Of a DNA stretch of 64,000 nucleotides, positions 1-8,543 are shown in pieces. Origin of the DNA: Opitutaceae bacterium UBA2377 (lineage in GTDB: Bacteria; Verrucomicrobiota; Verrucomicrobiia; Opitutales; Opitutaceae); the NCBI GenBank assembly GCA_002344205.1, contig DDSZ01000020.1, positions 1 through 64,000 on the forward strand. Direction: 5' to 3'. The notes below the pieces were generated by a model. It saw only the letters and a list, made by a program, of their open reading frames with translations. It was not told where the DNA came from and ran no database searches. Position 1 is the stretch's first letter, and each line of letters opens with the position of its first letter. The position numbers were made by a program, and so were the translations under genes.

Positions 1-1662
1 GCCACCACGCTCGACGAATACCGCCAGCACATCGAGAAGGACGCCGCGCTGGAGCGCCGCTTCCAGCCCGTGCTCGTGGACCAGCCCACCGTCGAGGACG
101 CCATCTCCATCCTGCGCGGCCTGCGCGAGCGCTTCGAGCTGCACCACGGCGTGCGCATCCAGGACAACGCGCTCGTGAGCGCCGTCACGCTTTCCCACCG
201 CTACATCAGCGACCGCTTCCTCCCCGACAAGGCCATCGACCTCGTGGACGAGGCCTGCGCGATGATCCGCACCGAGATGGACTCGATGCCGCAGGAACTC
301 GACGAACTCACCCGCAAGGTGCTGCGCCTCGAGATCGAGGAGACCGCGCTGGCGAAGGAGAAGGACGAGGCCAGCGCCCGCCGGCTGGAGTCGCTCCGCA
401 AGGAGCTCGCCGAGGCCCGCGAACAGACCAAGGGCATCAAGCTCCACTGGGAAAAGGAAAAGGCCTCCGTGGACAAAACCCGCCGGCTGCGCGAGTCGCT
501 CGAGGCCGCGCGCCTTGAAATGGAGAAGGCCGAGCGAGCCTATGACCTCAACAAGGTCGCCGAGCTGCGCCACGGCAAGATTCCCCAGTTGGAGGCCGAG
601 CTGAAGGCCTTGGAAAAAGCCGGCCGCACCACCACACTCTTCAAGGAGGAGGTTTCCGAGGAGGAGATCGCCGAGGTCGTGTCGAAGTGGAGCGGCGTGC
701 CCGTCACCCGGCTGGTCGAGGGCGAGAAGGAAAAACTCCTGCGCCTGGAGGAAGTGTTGCACGAACGCGTCGTCGGCCAGGACGAGGCCGTCTCGCTCGT
801 CACCGAGGCGATCCTGCGCGCGCGCAGCAGCATCAAGGACCCGCGCCGCCCCGTCGGCAGCTTCCTGTTCCTCGGGCCCACCGGCGTCGGCAAGACCGAG
901 CTGGCAAAGACCCTGGCGGAAACCCTCTTCGACACCGAGGCCGCGATGGTGCGCATCGACATGTCGGAATACATGGAAAAATTTAGCACCGCAAGATTGA
1001 TCGGTGCTCCTCCTGGATACGTCGGCTACGACGAGGGAGGTCAGCTCACGGAAGCAGTTCGCCGCAAACCCTATGCGGTCCTTCTCTTTGACGAGGTGGA
1101 GAAGGCGCATCCAGACGTTTTCAACGTCCTGTTGCAGGTTCTGGATGATGGTCGCTTGACCGATTCCCAAGGCCGCACCGTGGATTTCAAGAACACCGTC
1201 ATCATCATGACCTCCAACCTCGGCTCGCGCTTTCTGCTGGACGGCGTGACCGGCAGCACGATCCCCGAGAGCGTGCGGGAGAGCGTCATGGCGGAGCTGC
1301 GCAAATCGTTCCGTCCGGAGTTCCTTAACCGGATTGACGAGACCATTCTCTTCAAACCGCTTACCCTGGAGGAAATCACGACCATCGTGGACCTGCTGCT
1401 GGCCGACCTGAACAAGCGTCTCGCCGATCGCCGTGTGACCGTGAAGCTAGACGCCAAAGCGAAAGAGTGGGTCGCCGAAAAAGGTTATGATCCGGTTTTC
1501 GGAGCCCGGCCGCTCAAGCGTTTCTTGCAACGCCACCTCGAAACCCGATTGGCGCGAGCACTCATTGGCGGCGAAGTAGGAGAGGGCGCCGAACTCACCT
1601 ACACCGTCAAAAACGGCGAGCTTGCCCCGGTTGGGCTGGATGCAAAGTACAGCCGAGCTTGA
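1..1662 (+). CDS. clpB: ClpB disaggregase, 5'-truncated by window; chimeric host/element gene
   Basis: Hsp100 AAA+ disaggregase that works with DnaK to resolve aggregated protein in the cytoplasm. The frame is open from base 1 and gives 553 residues. It starts at the end of the first ATPase ring (ALERRFQPV), followed by the coiled-coil middle domain. The second ring has Walker [10 protein letters not shown], pore loop GYVG, Walker [10 protein letters not shown], arginine-finger region [10 protein letters not shown] and sensor 2 GARPLKR. Bases 1-977 have uniform GC-rich codon use. From 978 the codons become more AT-rich ([13 protein letters not shown] is written with aaa, ttt, aga). This change falls exactly at an 11-bp sequence repeated at 61857-61867, beside the recombinase. 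The last ~230 codons are therefore read as element-supplied, and the gene stays full length and apparently functional. The C-terminus (ending AKYSRA) differs from the displaced native end (ending ALVMK). Confidence 0.95.
   Translation, partial: ATTLDEYRQHIEKDAALERRFQPVLVDQPTVEDAISILRGLRERFELHHGVRIQDNALVSAVTLSHRYISDRFLPDKAIDLVDEACAMIRTEMDSMPQELDELTRKVLRLEIEETALAKEKDEASARRLESLRKELAEAREQTKGIKLHWEKEKASVDKTRRLRESLEAARLEMEKAERAYDLNKVAELRHGKIPQLEAELKALEKAGRTTTLFKEEVSEEEIAEVVSKWSGVPVTRLVEGEKEKLLRLEEVLHERVVGQDEAVSLVTEAILRARSSIKDPRRPVGSFLFLGPTGVGKTELAKTLAETLFDTEAAMVRIDMSEYMEKFSTARLIGAPPGYVGYDEGGQLTEAVRRKPYAVLLFDEVEKAHPDVFNVLLQVLDDGRLTDSQGRTVDFKNTVIIMTSNLGSRFLLDGVTGSTIPESVRESVMAELRKSFRPEFLNRIDETILFKPLTLEEITTIVDLLLADLNKRLADRRVTVKLDAKAKEWVAEKGYDPVFGARPLKRFLQRHLETRLARALIGGEVGEGAELTYTVKNGELAPVGLDAKYSRA
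960..977. other. Left attachment junction (attL-like)
   Basis: An imperfect dyad is present: catgt (960-964), a 6-base centre, acatg (971-975). The 11-base core 967-977 is identical to the right border. Host-style codons lie to the left and element-style codons to the right. The exact crossover dinucleotide inside the core cannot be decided from one sequence. Confidence 0.7.
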
Positions 1663-2014
1663 TCGCGCGCTGTCTAGTTACAGTGCTCGCAGTTTCCTCC
1701 CTCGTTGAGATTCATGACGATGAGGGTGCCCGGCCCGACGAGCGCATGGCGTCGTCACGGGCGCGACGCTGGTCCAATGTAGTCTGTGCGAGCGACACCG
1801 GTTGTCCGCACTGCGGTGAGGGGAAAATGCCGGTTCTCGCGAAAGGCGTCTGCTGTAGCCTCCCTTGCCCGTGATCGGCATTGTTCGAAGCTATGCCGGG
1901 CAGCCAGCGAGAAACTATCACGAAATACTGAAGGGTTCAGTCAAATCACGACTAAACCCTCATTTTATGAGGCCGTTGGGGTTTTGATTCATCAGTCAAA
2001 TCCCAGCTGGTGCT
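1663..2014. other. Intergenic region at left end of element, no convincing gene
   Basis: This 352-base stretch separates the replacement clpB end from the minus-strand cargo. Small frames exist, but none has family features over its length. One plus-strand frame (1659-1874) ends with a CPHCGEGKM motif, reminiscent of the zinc-binding tail of some transposases, so decayed insertion-sequence debris is possible. No clear terminator hairpin was seen after the clpB stop. Confidence 0.4.
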
Positions 2015-2554
2015 CTATCCTTCAAGTTCCACCTTGAAACGCCGCCGAATTCGGGCGCGCAGGCTTTTCAGTTCGTTGGGATCGTTATGAAGTCGCTCCC
2101 GGTATTCTTGGAGCACGCGACGGACACCTCCGGCAAGCAGCAGCGGATTGACCGCAAGCCGGGTGTCCTGCCGTTGCGCCACCCCGCGAACGTCGACCGA
2201 GAACTCGCTGCCGTGCTTCACCCGGGCGTCATGGACCAAGCCGTTGCGGAAATGCTCGCAAAATAGCTTCGCAGTTTCCGGCTCATCCAGCCCCGGAATA
2301 TGGCGGAAAAACGCCACCATCCGTTCCTTTGTGCCGCTGGCGCCGGTGATGAACCCGGCCAAGGCATCAGCCGCGCAGACCGCCAGCAAGCCGGAAGCAA
2401 AATCGTGCCTTCGTTGGGCAAGTTCAACCGCGGGCTGCAGATAGAATCCGTCGATGCGGCGGTAGAACTGGTTCGGTAATCCGCCGCCCTTCATATCGAC
2501 GGAGCTGAACGGAATGCCCGGGGCAAACAATAGGCAGTCGCCGAGACGAGACAT
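2015..2554 (-). CDS. HEPN-like protein, candidate RNase effector
   Basis: A 179-residue soluble, helix-rich protein. Residues 103-108 read RNGLVH, which fits the R-N-x3-H (R-x4-H) signature of HEPN ribonucleases such as those in toxin and CRISPR effector families. The preceding segment (ETAKLFCEHF) would form the helix leading into the motif. The gene starts 3 bases after the stop of the trypsin-like protease gene, so the two are almost certainly co-transcribed. Inferred role: an RNase or RNA-binding effector linked to the protease, possibly in abortive infection. The motif is short and other HEPN features cannot be verified by eye, so the RNase call is tentative. No signal peptide or membrane segment is visible. 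Confidence 0.5.
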   Translation of the reverse strand: MSRLGDCLLFAPGIPFSSVDMKGGGLPNQFYRRIDGFYLQPAVELAQRRHDFASGLLAVCAADALAGFITGASGTKERMVAFFRHIPGLDEPETAKLFCEHFRNGLVHDARVKHGSEFSVDVRGVAQRQDTRLAVNPLLLAGGVRRVLQEYRERLHNDPNELKSLRARIRRRFKVELEG

Positions 2555-2557
2555 GGT

Positions 2558-3334
2558 CTAGTGTGCCGTGGCGACGGCGTGCTCGATCACGGCCGCTACC
2601 GGAGCGAGGTGGGTGCCAACGAAGTATCCTTCCTTGTTGCCCCAGTTCGTCGCCACACCCACCAGCCGGACATCATCGCCCTGCACCGCGAAAACCGGGC
2701 CGCCACTCATCCCCGGTGGCAGGAACGTAGCCTCGGCCCATTCATCATCTTCACGGGTGCTGAGGTTCATAAATGGCGATACCAAGCAGTCTGCGGTCAG
2801 CGGGGCCGGATACTCCAGCACGGGCAAGAGCGGCGTGTTGACACACTGGGGCCGGAGCACGATTTGGGCACCGTCGGAGAAATGGTAGGCATGGCTTTTC
2901 CCTGCGGCTGTGGTTGCGGGGTAACCGGCAAACATCAGTTCAACTCCGGCAACGAGGTTGTTAGGCGGTATTTCAGGGAGAACGTAGAAGCCGATGGAGA
3001 GAAACGTGACACCAGCGGCGAATTCGGGGTCTAGTGCGATGGCGGCGACATCCAAAAAATCGTCGGCCCGGTCTTGGCCGGCAGGGATGGGTGACATCGA
3101 GAATTCGTCGCGCAAACGGTGGACCTTGAAATCCGCCGTCGAAAAGACGGCGAGCCTGTCACGCGCGTCCTCGACCACGTGCGCCGCGGTAAGCAGGAGG
3201 GGTCGGCCTTTGTATACGACCAAGGTGCCGGTTCCATGGTGACGAAAAGGCTCCTCGTCGTTGTCGGGGTCCAGCGCATAGAGCGGAACGAAACACAACG
3301 GCGTATGGCGGGCGTATCGTGGTGGCTTACACAT
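2558..3334 (-). CDS. Trypsin-like serine protease (cytoplasmic, Deg/S1 fold)
   Basis: About 258 residues when started at MCKPPRY, because the upstream in-frame extension to 3421 looks non-conserved. A chymotrypsin-fold triad is visible: His52 in TAAHVV, Asp95 in DDFLDVAAI, and Ser210 in PPGMSGGPVF with its G-x-S-G-G oxyanion signature. There is no signal peptide and no PDZ domain, so it probably acts in the cytoplasm. It is the first gene of a two-gene unit with the HEPN-like protein. Proteases of this fold recur in bacterial defence loci, where they process a partner or substrate after infection is sensed. That role is inferred here from the pairing and from the surrounding defence genes. 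Confidence 0.8.
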   Translation of the reverse strand: MCKPPRYARHTPLCFVPLYALDPDNDEEPFRHHGTGTLVVYKGRPLLLTAAHVVEDARDRLAVFSTADFKVHRLRDEFSMSPIPAGQDRADDFLDVAAIALDPEFAAGVTFLSIGFYVLPEIPPNNLVAGVELMFAGYPATTAAGKSHAYHFSDGAQIVLRPQCVNTPLLPVLEYPAPLTADCLVSPFMNLSTREDDEWAEATFLPPGMSGGPVFAVQGDDVRLVGVATNWGNKEGYFVGTHLAPVAAVIEHAVATAH

Positions 3335-3594
3335 GAAGGAAGCGGCGACGAAGTGCGGGCGGTGATATTTCCGGTAGGTTGCCGGTAAGACGACATTTCC
3401 TGCTGAACCAGACGGTAGCAACGATGAACGAGCGGCGATTTACCGGCCTTGGGTGCAGGCGGCGGGAAAAGAACTTGCTACGCGTTGCCAGAGGCGCTGA
3501 CTTGCTGCCGACAAAATCGAGGGAGTTTTGCGGCAGTTCTGGCCCGGCGGCGGTCAGGACTTGAGGTCGTCGATCACCGATAGGACGAATCTGC
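3335..3594. other. Intergenic region upstream of protease-HEPN unit
   Basis: 260 bases between the protease start and the end of the next minus-strand gene. It would hold the promoter of the protease-HEPN pair. No clear operator repeat or RNA gene was noticed. Confidence 0.4.
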
Positions 3595-4146
3595 CTACGG
3601 ACCGGTCTCCGCGCCTTCATAAGCTTTGATCAACGCGAGCTGATGGGCAAAACCGCGCTGGATTTTTTCAATCTCAGCCGAGGTGTTAGCATCCTTGCTG
3701 AACACCCGTCGTTCACAATGCTTCACGAATGCGAGGTAACGGATAATCGCCTTTCGCATGTAGCGGGCAAGATTGCGTGGGGTATTCCGAAACCGGAACG
3801 CTTCGAACGAAAGGTGGATCAGTGTCTGGTCGATTTTTTGCTTCTCGTCATTGGCGAGCAGGGGGCGGTGGCGGATATAGCCAAAATGCAATGCCCGGAT
3901 ATCCCGCCGGTTTTCAGACGGCAGGAAGAACTCATGCAGTTGCCTCAGCGCAAGCATGGTGGCGATCGCGTTGGCATAATTCATCGCCGTGTGCTGCTGC
4001 GAATCGGCTCCATGCACCCGCTCTACCAGCGGATAGACATGGTTTCGATATATGAGGAAACTGAGGAGCAGCGTGGAAGCATCGAAACAACGCCGGAACG
4101 CCTTCCGCTTCTCCTTGAGCGTGGGCTGGAAACGAGGGGGCGGCAT
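3595..4146 (-). CDS. Unknown protein, partner of the zinc-hook ATPase
   Basis: 183 residues, basic and mostly helical, beginning MPPPRFQPTLKEKRKAF. It starts 4 bases after the stop of the large AAA ATPase gene and so is probably translated from the same message. It has several Arg/His-rich stretches (RFRNTPRNLARYMRK, FVKHCERRVF) and no signal peptide. I do not recognise the family. A small helical protein downstream of an SMC/RloC-like ATPase could be an effector nuclease, a toxin or a regulator, but nothing in the sequence decides this. Confidence 0.65.
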   Translation of the reverse strand: MPPPRFQPTLKEKRKAFRRCFDASTLLLSFLIYRNHVYPLVERVHGADSQQHTAMNYANAIATMLALRQLHEFFLPSENRRDIRALHFGYIRHRPLLANDEKQKIDQTLIHLSFEAFRFRNTPRNLARYMRKAIIRYLAFVKHCERRVFSKDANTSAEIEKIQRGFAHQLALIKAYEGAETGP

Positions 4147-4150
4147 AGTG

Positions 4151-6736
4151 CTACGGTTTAGGAACCGGGCGGGCGTTGAAGGCCTGAATCCACTGTTTCA
4201 GTCTTTCCAGGTCGGCCTGCAATTCATCGGGGTCCGGCAGGGCGACCGGGGCCTCGCTGGAATGGGAGTGCTCATACCGCGAATACTTGGTCATGAAGTC
4301 GTCGAGAAACTTGCAGTCGGCGGCGCCAATTCGGGCTAGCTGGCCGAGCCGGTTGTAGGTCTGGACCGAACGGCGGAACCGCTTGACCACGTCGTTGAGC
4401 AGCACCTCCTCAACCATCCGTTCCACGACGATGCGGATGTCGCTGCAAATGCCCTTGGCGCAGGTGTCGTATTCGGCGCGTCCCTTCTCCTTCAAGCGCT
4501 TCCGGGCCTCGGCCAGACGCTCACCGAGGATTACGTTGATGGCCTTCTCCGGCTTCTTGGCAGTGAGCGAGGTATCGCCGGGTTCGCCGGTGCCCCAGTC
4601 CTCCCGGTTCAGCGCCACCACCCGGGAGTCGGTGCCCGCGGCCTTGGCCGCATCCTCCAGCAACGTGAGCAACGAAAGGCGGTGGGTGAAGACGATGAGC
4701 TGTCGTTTCTGGGCAATGCGCACAAGCCGCGCGACCACCGCTTCCTCGAAGTCTTGATCGAGCGAGGATATAGGATCGTCAAAGATGAACGGTGTGTTGG
4801 CCTCGATCCCCTCGACATCCGCAAGAAACGCGGCAATCGAGACGATGCGGCGCTCGCCGTCGCTCAGGACCTCCGGAATCTCCGCCTTGATCTTGGCGTT
4901 TTTCAGCCGCACCCGATGCCAGACCTGTCCCTTGGTCGCACGCGTCTTGATCAATTCGACTTGGATGCGGCGGGCACTCAGGGCCGTCATCTCATCGGTG
5001 AAACGCTTGACGAACGCGCTGGATACCATTGCCTCCGCCAGCTCGGATTTCTTCGACGATAGTCCGGTGGTGCTCGTCAGCTTTTTCGCCGCCTCCAATG
5101 CCCCGATTTTCTTAAGCCGCGCCACCTCCGCTTCGATGGCCGCCTTCTGGTCGGCGAGCCATTTCACGGCCTCGAGTTCGCGCGCCTGTTTCTTGAGGTC
5201 GGTGCGATCACTCTTTTTCGCGTCCTCGTCGTAGGCGGCTGCCTTCCTCTCCAATTCAGCAGCCAGCGTCGAAAGGCCCACAACGAGCGACTCACCTGGC
5301 AGAGCGGGGACATCCGCCTTTTTCGCCTTTTCACCCCAAGCCTCGCGCCGCGCCTGCATCGCCTTCCGATACCGCTGAACCTTCTTGATGAGGTCGTCAT
5401 AATCGACGCTAAGAGTAGCCAAGCGCGTGTCGATCTCTTCCTCGTTTGGAATCTCCGGGGACTTCTTGAGCAGAAGCTGGACCTTTCGTTCCGCCGCCCT
5501 GGCCAGTTCCTCCAATTCGCCCTTCACAAATCGCTCGAACGACTCCAGCCGCTGCTTGGCTTCCCCGTCGAGAGGCTGCTGGCACAGCACGCAATGTGCT
5601 CCTGCCTGAGTAGCAGGAAACGTCTGTTTCGGGTAAGCGACTTGCTCCGAATAGGCTCGTGCCTGCTCCCACAACAGTTGCCAGCTTTCCTCCCCGACAC
5701 CTTTCAACGGCGCCTGGGCGAACACTTTTTCGGCGTCCACGCTTGCCGCCCGCCGCTTGGTCCTGGCGTCAAGTTGTGCAGCCAGCAGATCGTCAAGGGC
5801 GGCATCGCTCATCTGGTCCGATATTTTCAGCAACTCGGCCGCGAATTTCGTGAGGCCGGTTTTCCGCGTGCGCAACTGACGCGCTTGATCGGTCGGATTC
5901 TTTTCCAGCAATCGACGCTGGAACTCGTCGAGCGCCGTCTGTTGCCCTTTGGCCCAGGTGCAGCGCTCGTCAATTTCCGCCGGTGTGGTCAACGCCGAGA
6001 GCTGGGCAAACCAGGCACCCGCCGCCGTTGCGTTGTAGTCAGCCGGTAGCGCCGGCTTCTTCGAGGGCAAGGCGGCGATCTCCTGGGCAAGACAGGATTC
6101 GACTGCGGCGCATGCTTCGACGAGCTGGCGAAACAGCGCCAGCAATCGGGGCTCGAACGCGACCTCATTCTCTTCCGTGGTGTAAATGTGGGCGCAATCG
6201 TTGTCGTAGATTTCTAGACCTGTCAGATCGGAGTGGACGCCAACCGCCGGACTCCACTCCAAGATCTTTTCCTGAACATCGACGGAATAGCCTATTTTGC
6301 AGCTTTGAGCGGCCTTATCCTGAAAAACATTATTCAGCAATGCGCGTCGGTTCCGCGCCCGTCCACCGCAGACGTGATTGAGGATGCGGATGTATCCCGA
6401 CTTACCCACGCCATTGGCGCCAAAAACGACGGTAATCGGCTCATCATTGAACGTGAGTGGCTGGCGCGGATTCAGCGCATCTATACCTTTGACCTCGGAA
6501 ATCGACTTCAGGCGAACCACCGAGTTGCTCGCATTGCTTCCGAAGTTGAGAGCGAAAAGTTTAGAAGACGGCTTGATGCCCTTTTGGGGCCGCCCCTGTT
6601 GCTTACATAGAGCGACCAGATCGCGAAGGTCACTAGGAGTAAGGGGGCCGACCGCGAGCAACCGATGTGCTGCCTCTTGAATCCACAATGGGCGTTCAGC
6701 AAACCACTGCATCAGGCTTGGGGCATCTGCGGTCAT
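4151..6736 (-). CDS. RloC-like AAA ATPase with zinc-hook coiled coil
   Basis: 861 residues from ATG at 6736; a TTG 12 bases upstream is the alternative start. Walker A GANGVGKS lies at residues 107-114, and Walker B FIFDDPISSLD is in the C-terminal third. Between them are long charged coiled coils broken by HCVLCQQPL (Cys382 and Cys385), a C-x2-C zinc hook as in Rad50 and RloC. The region after the ATPase fold contains KYSRYEHSHS, a pattern I associate with the AAA_13 family. RloC and PrrC are anticodon nucleases activated in phage infection. Whether this protein's C-terminal domain is a nuclease cannot be seen. It forms a two-gene unit with the 183-residue protein at 3595 and sits in a defence island, so a role in phage exclusion is likely. 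Confidence 0.8.
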   Translation of the reverse strand: MTADAPSLMQWFAERPLWIQEAAHRLLAVGPLTPSDLRDLVALCKQQGRPQKGIKPSSKLFALNFGSNASNSVVRLKSISEVKGIDALNPRQPLTFNDEPITVVFGANGVGKSGYIRILNHVCGGRARNRRALLNNVFQDKAAQSCKIGYSVDVQEKILEWSPAVGVHSDLTGLEIYDNDCAHIYTTEENEVAFEPRLLALFRQLVEACAAVESCLAQEIAALPSKKPALPADYNATAAGAWFAQLSALTTPAEIDERCTWAKGQQTALDEFQRRLLEKNPTDQARQLRTRKTGLTKFAAELLKISDQMSDAALDDLLAAQLDARTKRRAASVDAEKVFAQAPLKGVGEESWQLLWEQARAYSEQVAYPKQTFPATQAGAHCVLCQQPLDGEAKQRLESFERFVKGELEELARAAERKVQLLLKKSPEIPNEEEIDTRLATLSVDYDDLIKKVQRYRKAMQARREAWGEKAKKADVPALPGESLVVGLSTLAAELERKAAAYDEDAKKSDRTDLKKQARELEAVKWLADQKAAIEAEVARLKKIGALEAAKKLTSTTGLSSKKSELAEAMVSSAFVKRFTDEMTALSARRIQVELIKTRATKGQVWHRVRLKNAKIKAEIPEVLSDGERRIVSIAAFLADVEGIEANTPFIFDDPISSLDQDFEEAVVARLVRIAQKRQLIVFTHRLSLLTLLEDAAKAAGTDSRVVALNREDWGTGEPGDTSLTAKKPEKAINVILGERLAEARKRLKEKGRAEYDTCAKGICSDIRIVVERMVEEVLLNDVVKRFRRSVQTYNRLGQLARIGAADCKFLDDFMTKYSRYEHSHSSEAPVALPDPDELQADLERLKQWIQAFNARPVPKP

Positions 6737-6910
6737 AATCGCTACCAATCGCGGTTAATGGAATGGCGACAACGGCATCACTGCGTTGACAGAGGCGCAA
6801 GTCGAATGACCACGCACAGGTAACAAGCGCGTGGAAACCTTGGTGCCACCTCTACATCGGATAAATCTAGACCGCACCTGTCATTTGTCGCGGTCTCGAC
6901 GGCGAAACCG

Positions 6911-7396
6911 TCATGGCGATACGGTTTCCGCAGGGGCGACCTGCCCGGACTTGGATTCGATCAGGCGACAGGAATACTGTCGTTCACTCCATTCGATAGC
7001 GAACGTATCGGAAACAATGTGCCAGCAGCCAGCTGGATTCCCGGAACCGTGATTCTGTCCCATGCATGAGCATTCGCAGTCGAAGCCAGTCGCATTCCAG
7101 CACGCCGGCGCACATTTCTGTTGCTCGCGAAACGCCTGGATAACGTAGACCTTGCCGAATTTTCGCAGGAACCGCGTCACGAGGTCGTCAAACCACGATC
7201 TTGGCGTTTCCCAGCATCTGAATTTCATGTTCCAATTTGGCTCCCGCCGGTGCTCCGCTTTGATCCACTCCCGGTTCTGGGACGAATAGGGCATCCTGAT
7301 CATCAATCCTTCACCCGGCCCACGACGAAACACGACCGGAATGGCCCTCTGATTCCAAACCTCCCGGAGTTGCTGATTGTCCCGTGCGCTGATCAT
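6911..7396 (-). CDS. Small cysteine-rich protein, last gene of sigma/ImmA cassette
   Basis: 161 residues from MISARDNQQLREVW. The start overlaps the ImmA/IrrE stop by one base (TGATG), so translation is coupled. The middle carries a dense Cys cluster (CAPACWNATGFDCECSC, then MGQNHGSG), likely a zinc or iron-sulphur site. The family is not recognised. The position downstream of an ECF sigma factor and a metalloprotease suggests a component or target of that regulatory cassette. Confidence 0.6.
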   Translation of the reverse strand: MISARDNQQLREVWNQRAIPVVFRRGPGEGLMIRMPYSSQNREWIKAEHRREPNWNMKFRCWETPRSWFDDLVTRFLRKFGKVYVIQAFREQQKCAPACWNATGFDCECSCMGQNHGSGNPAGCWHIVSDTFAIEWSERQYSCRLIESKSGQVAPAETVSP

Positions 7397-8196
7397 CAAT
7401 CGTCGCTCCGCGTATCTTGCCAAGAAAGCAATGTCAGCACGCGCCCCGCATAGCCAAGATGGACCGACTCCTCCCACAGGTCCGCTCGTCGATACCGTTC
7501 CGAGAACCACAGCTCCGTGTTCGTTTCACCTTCCTCAATGTCGCGACCCTGACTCCGAAAAGCACAGTCAGTAGGCGAGCCGTCCGGAATCAAACGATTT
7601 CCAAGGCCGCCGAAGCCGAGCGCCTCCGCCTCCTCTGACGCAAAATAGTATAGAATCCGACGATCCTCCGAAATGATGGCGAGGTGGGGTTCGGTCGTGA
7701 ACTGACTATAGCGAAACGCGGCGGCCTGAAGGCTCGTTCCGCAATCGCCCGCCAAAGTCCTGATTTCCTTCAACGCCATGAAACCTTTCCGTCCCATGCG
7801 CGCCTGGAGGGTCTTGGCGGGCAGCAACAGCGCGGCTGCAAAGCGATCAGCCTGCCGTTCGACGGCTCGGTTGGGCCGGAAATCCTCGGCAGAATCATGG
7901 ACAAGGTATTTCAGCAGCAGGTCGCGGTGATCCGGGATGAAATAGTGCCCAAGTTCGTGGGCGATGGTGAAGCGGATGCGACCGGGGAAAATTTCGCCGG
8001 AGGCCGACGGATGGTAGATCGCGAAAATCCCCTCGTCGGGGAGGTATTCAATGCGGCCATGAAAATCCGCGCCAAACTCGCCTTCCATCAATTCAATCCG
8101 TTCTTCCGCTGCGATACGCGCAAGATCGACCGGTATGGCCCCGCCGACAAGCCCGGCGACTGCGCCGGCCAGTTCGTCGATTTCGTAGTCGTTCAC
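7396..8196 (-). CDS. ImmA/IrrE family zinc metallopeptidase
   Basis: 266 residues. The zincin motif HELGH is at residues 80-84 (FTIAHELGHYF), with a following acidic helix (NRAVERQADRFAAALLLP) typical of the COG2856 / DUF955 family. Members such as ImmA and IrrE cleave a repressor, or act as a DNA-damage or stress-triggered switch. The start overlaps the stop of the preceding 116-residue gene by 4 bases. In this cassette an ECF-like sigma factor lies two genes upstream, so cleavage of a regulator that controls sigma activity is a reasonable inference. The C-terminal ~100 residues are divergent and could sense a ligand or bind the substrate. Confidence 0.85.
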   Translation of the reverse strand: MNDYEIDELAGAVAGLVGGAIPVDLARIAAEERIELMEGEFGADFHGRIEYLPDEGIFAIYHPSASGEIFPGRIRFTIAHELGHYFIPDHRDLLLKYLVHDSAEDFRPNRAVERQADRFAAALLLPAKTLQARMGRKGFMALKEIRTLAGDCGTSLQAAAFRYSQFTTEPHLAIISEDRRILYYFASEEAEALGFGGLGNRLIPDGSPTDCAFRSQGRDIEEGETNTELWFSERYRRADLWEESVHLGYAGRVLTLLSWQDTRSDD

Positions 8197-8543
8197 TGCG
8201 GCGGTTGCTCCCTGCGACGCTGCAGTTTCTCGCGCAGTTCGCGCCGCTTCTTTTCCAACTCCTCGGCCGTCTGTTTCGAGAAACCAGCGGCACGCTTGTG
8301 GCGATGGAGGGCCGGGATGCAGAGATCGTCACCGACCGGAACCGGGTTCGCCACTCCTTGTGCGCCGTCCAAGCAAAGCTTCGCGTGCCGCAGAGCGGCT
8401 TCATCTTCGGGGCTGAGCACGAATTCTCCGCGCAAGTATCGGGCAACAACCTCTGGCTCTACTTCATTTGGTTGTTGGTGAAGGATGCCGGCGATCAACG
8501 CCGCCAGCGCCTTGTCCTCAGATGAGTGGTCGGGAGTGGTCAT
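8193..8543 (-). CDS. Small protein between sigma factor and ImmA/IrrE protease
   Basis: 116 residues. The N-terminal half is acidic and helical and includes RYLRGEFVLSPEDEAAL. The C-terminus is a highly charged helix (EELEKKRRELREKLQRRR). It overlaps both neighbours by 4 bases in ATGA-type couplings. No known domain is recognised. By position and size it could be the substrate of the ImmA/IrrE protease or an anti-sigma-like partner of the upstream sigma factor; this is inference only. Confidence 0.6.
   Translation of the reverse strand: MTTPDHSSEDKALAALIAGILHQQPNEVEPEVVARYLRGEFVLSPEDEAALRHAKLCLDGAQGVANPVPVGDDLCIPALHRHKRAAGFSKQTAEELEKKRRELREKLQRRREQPPQ

Noticed and set aside
1659..1874. Small frame ending with CPHCGEGKM, like a transposase zinc tail
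   Set aside because: Only the tail is suggestive; the rest shows no transposase features, so at most it is decayed debris.
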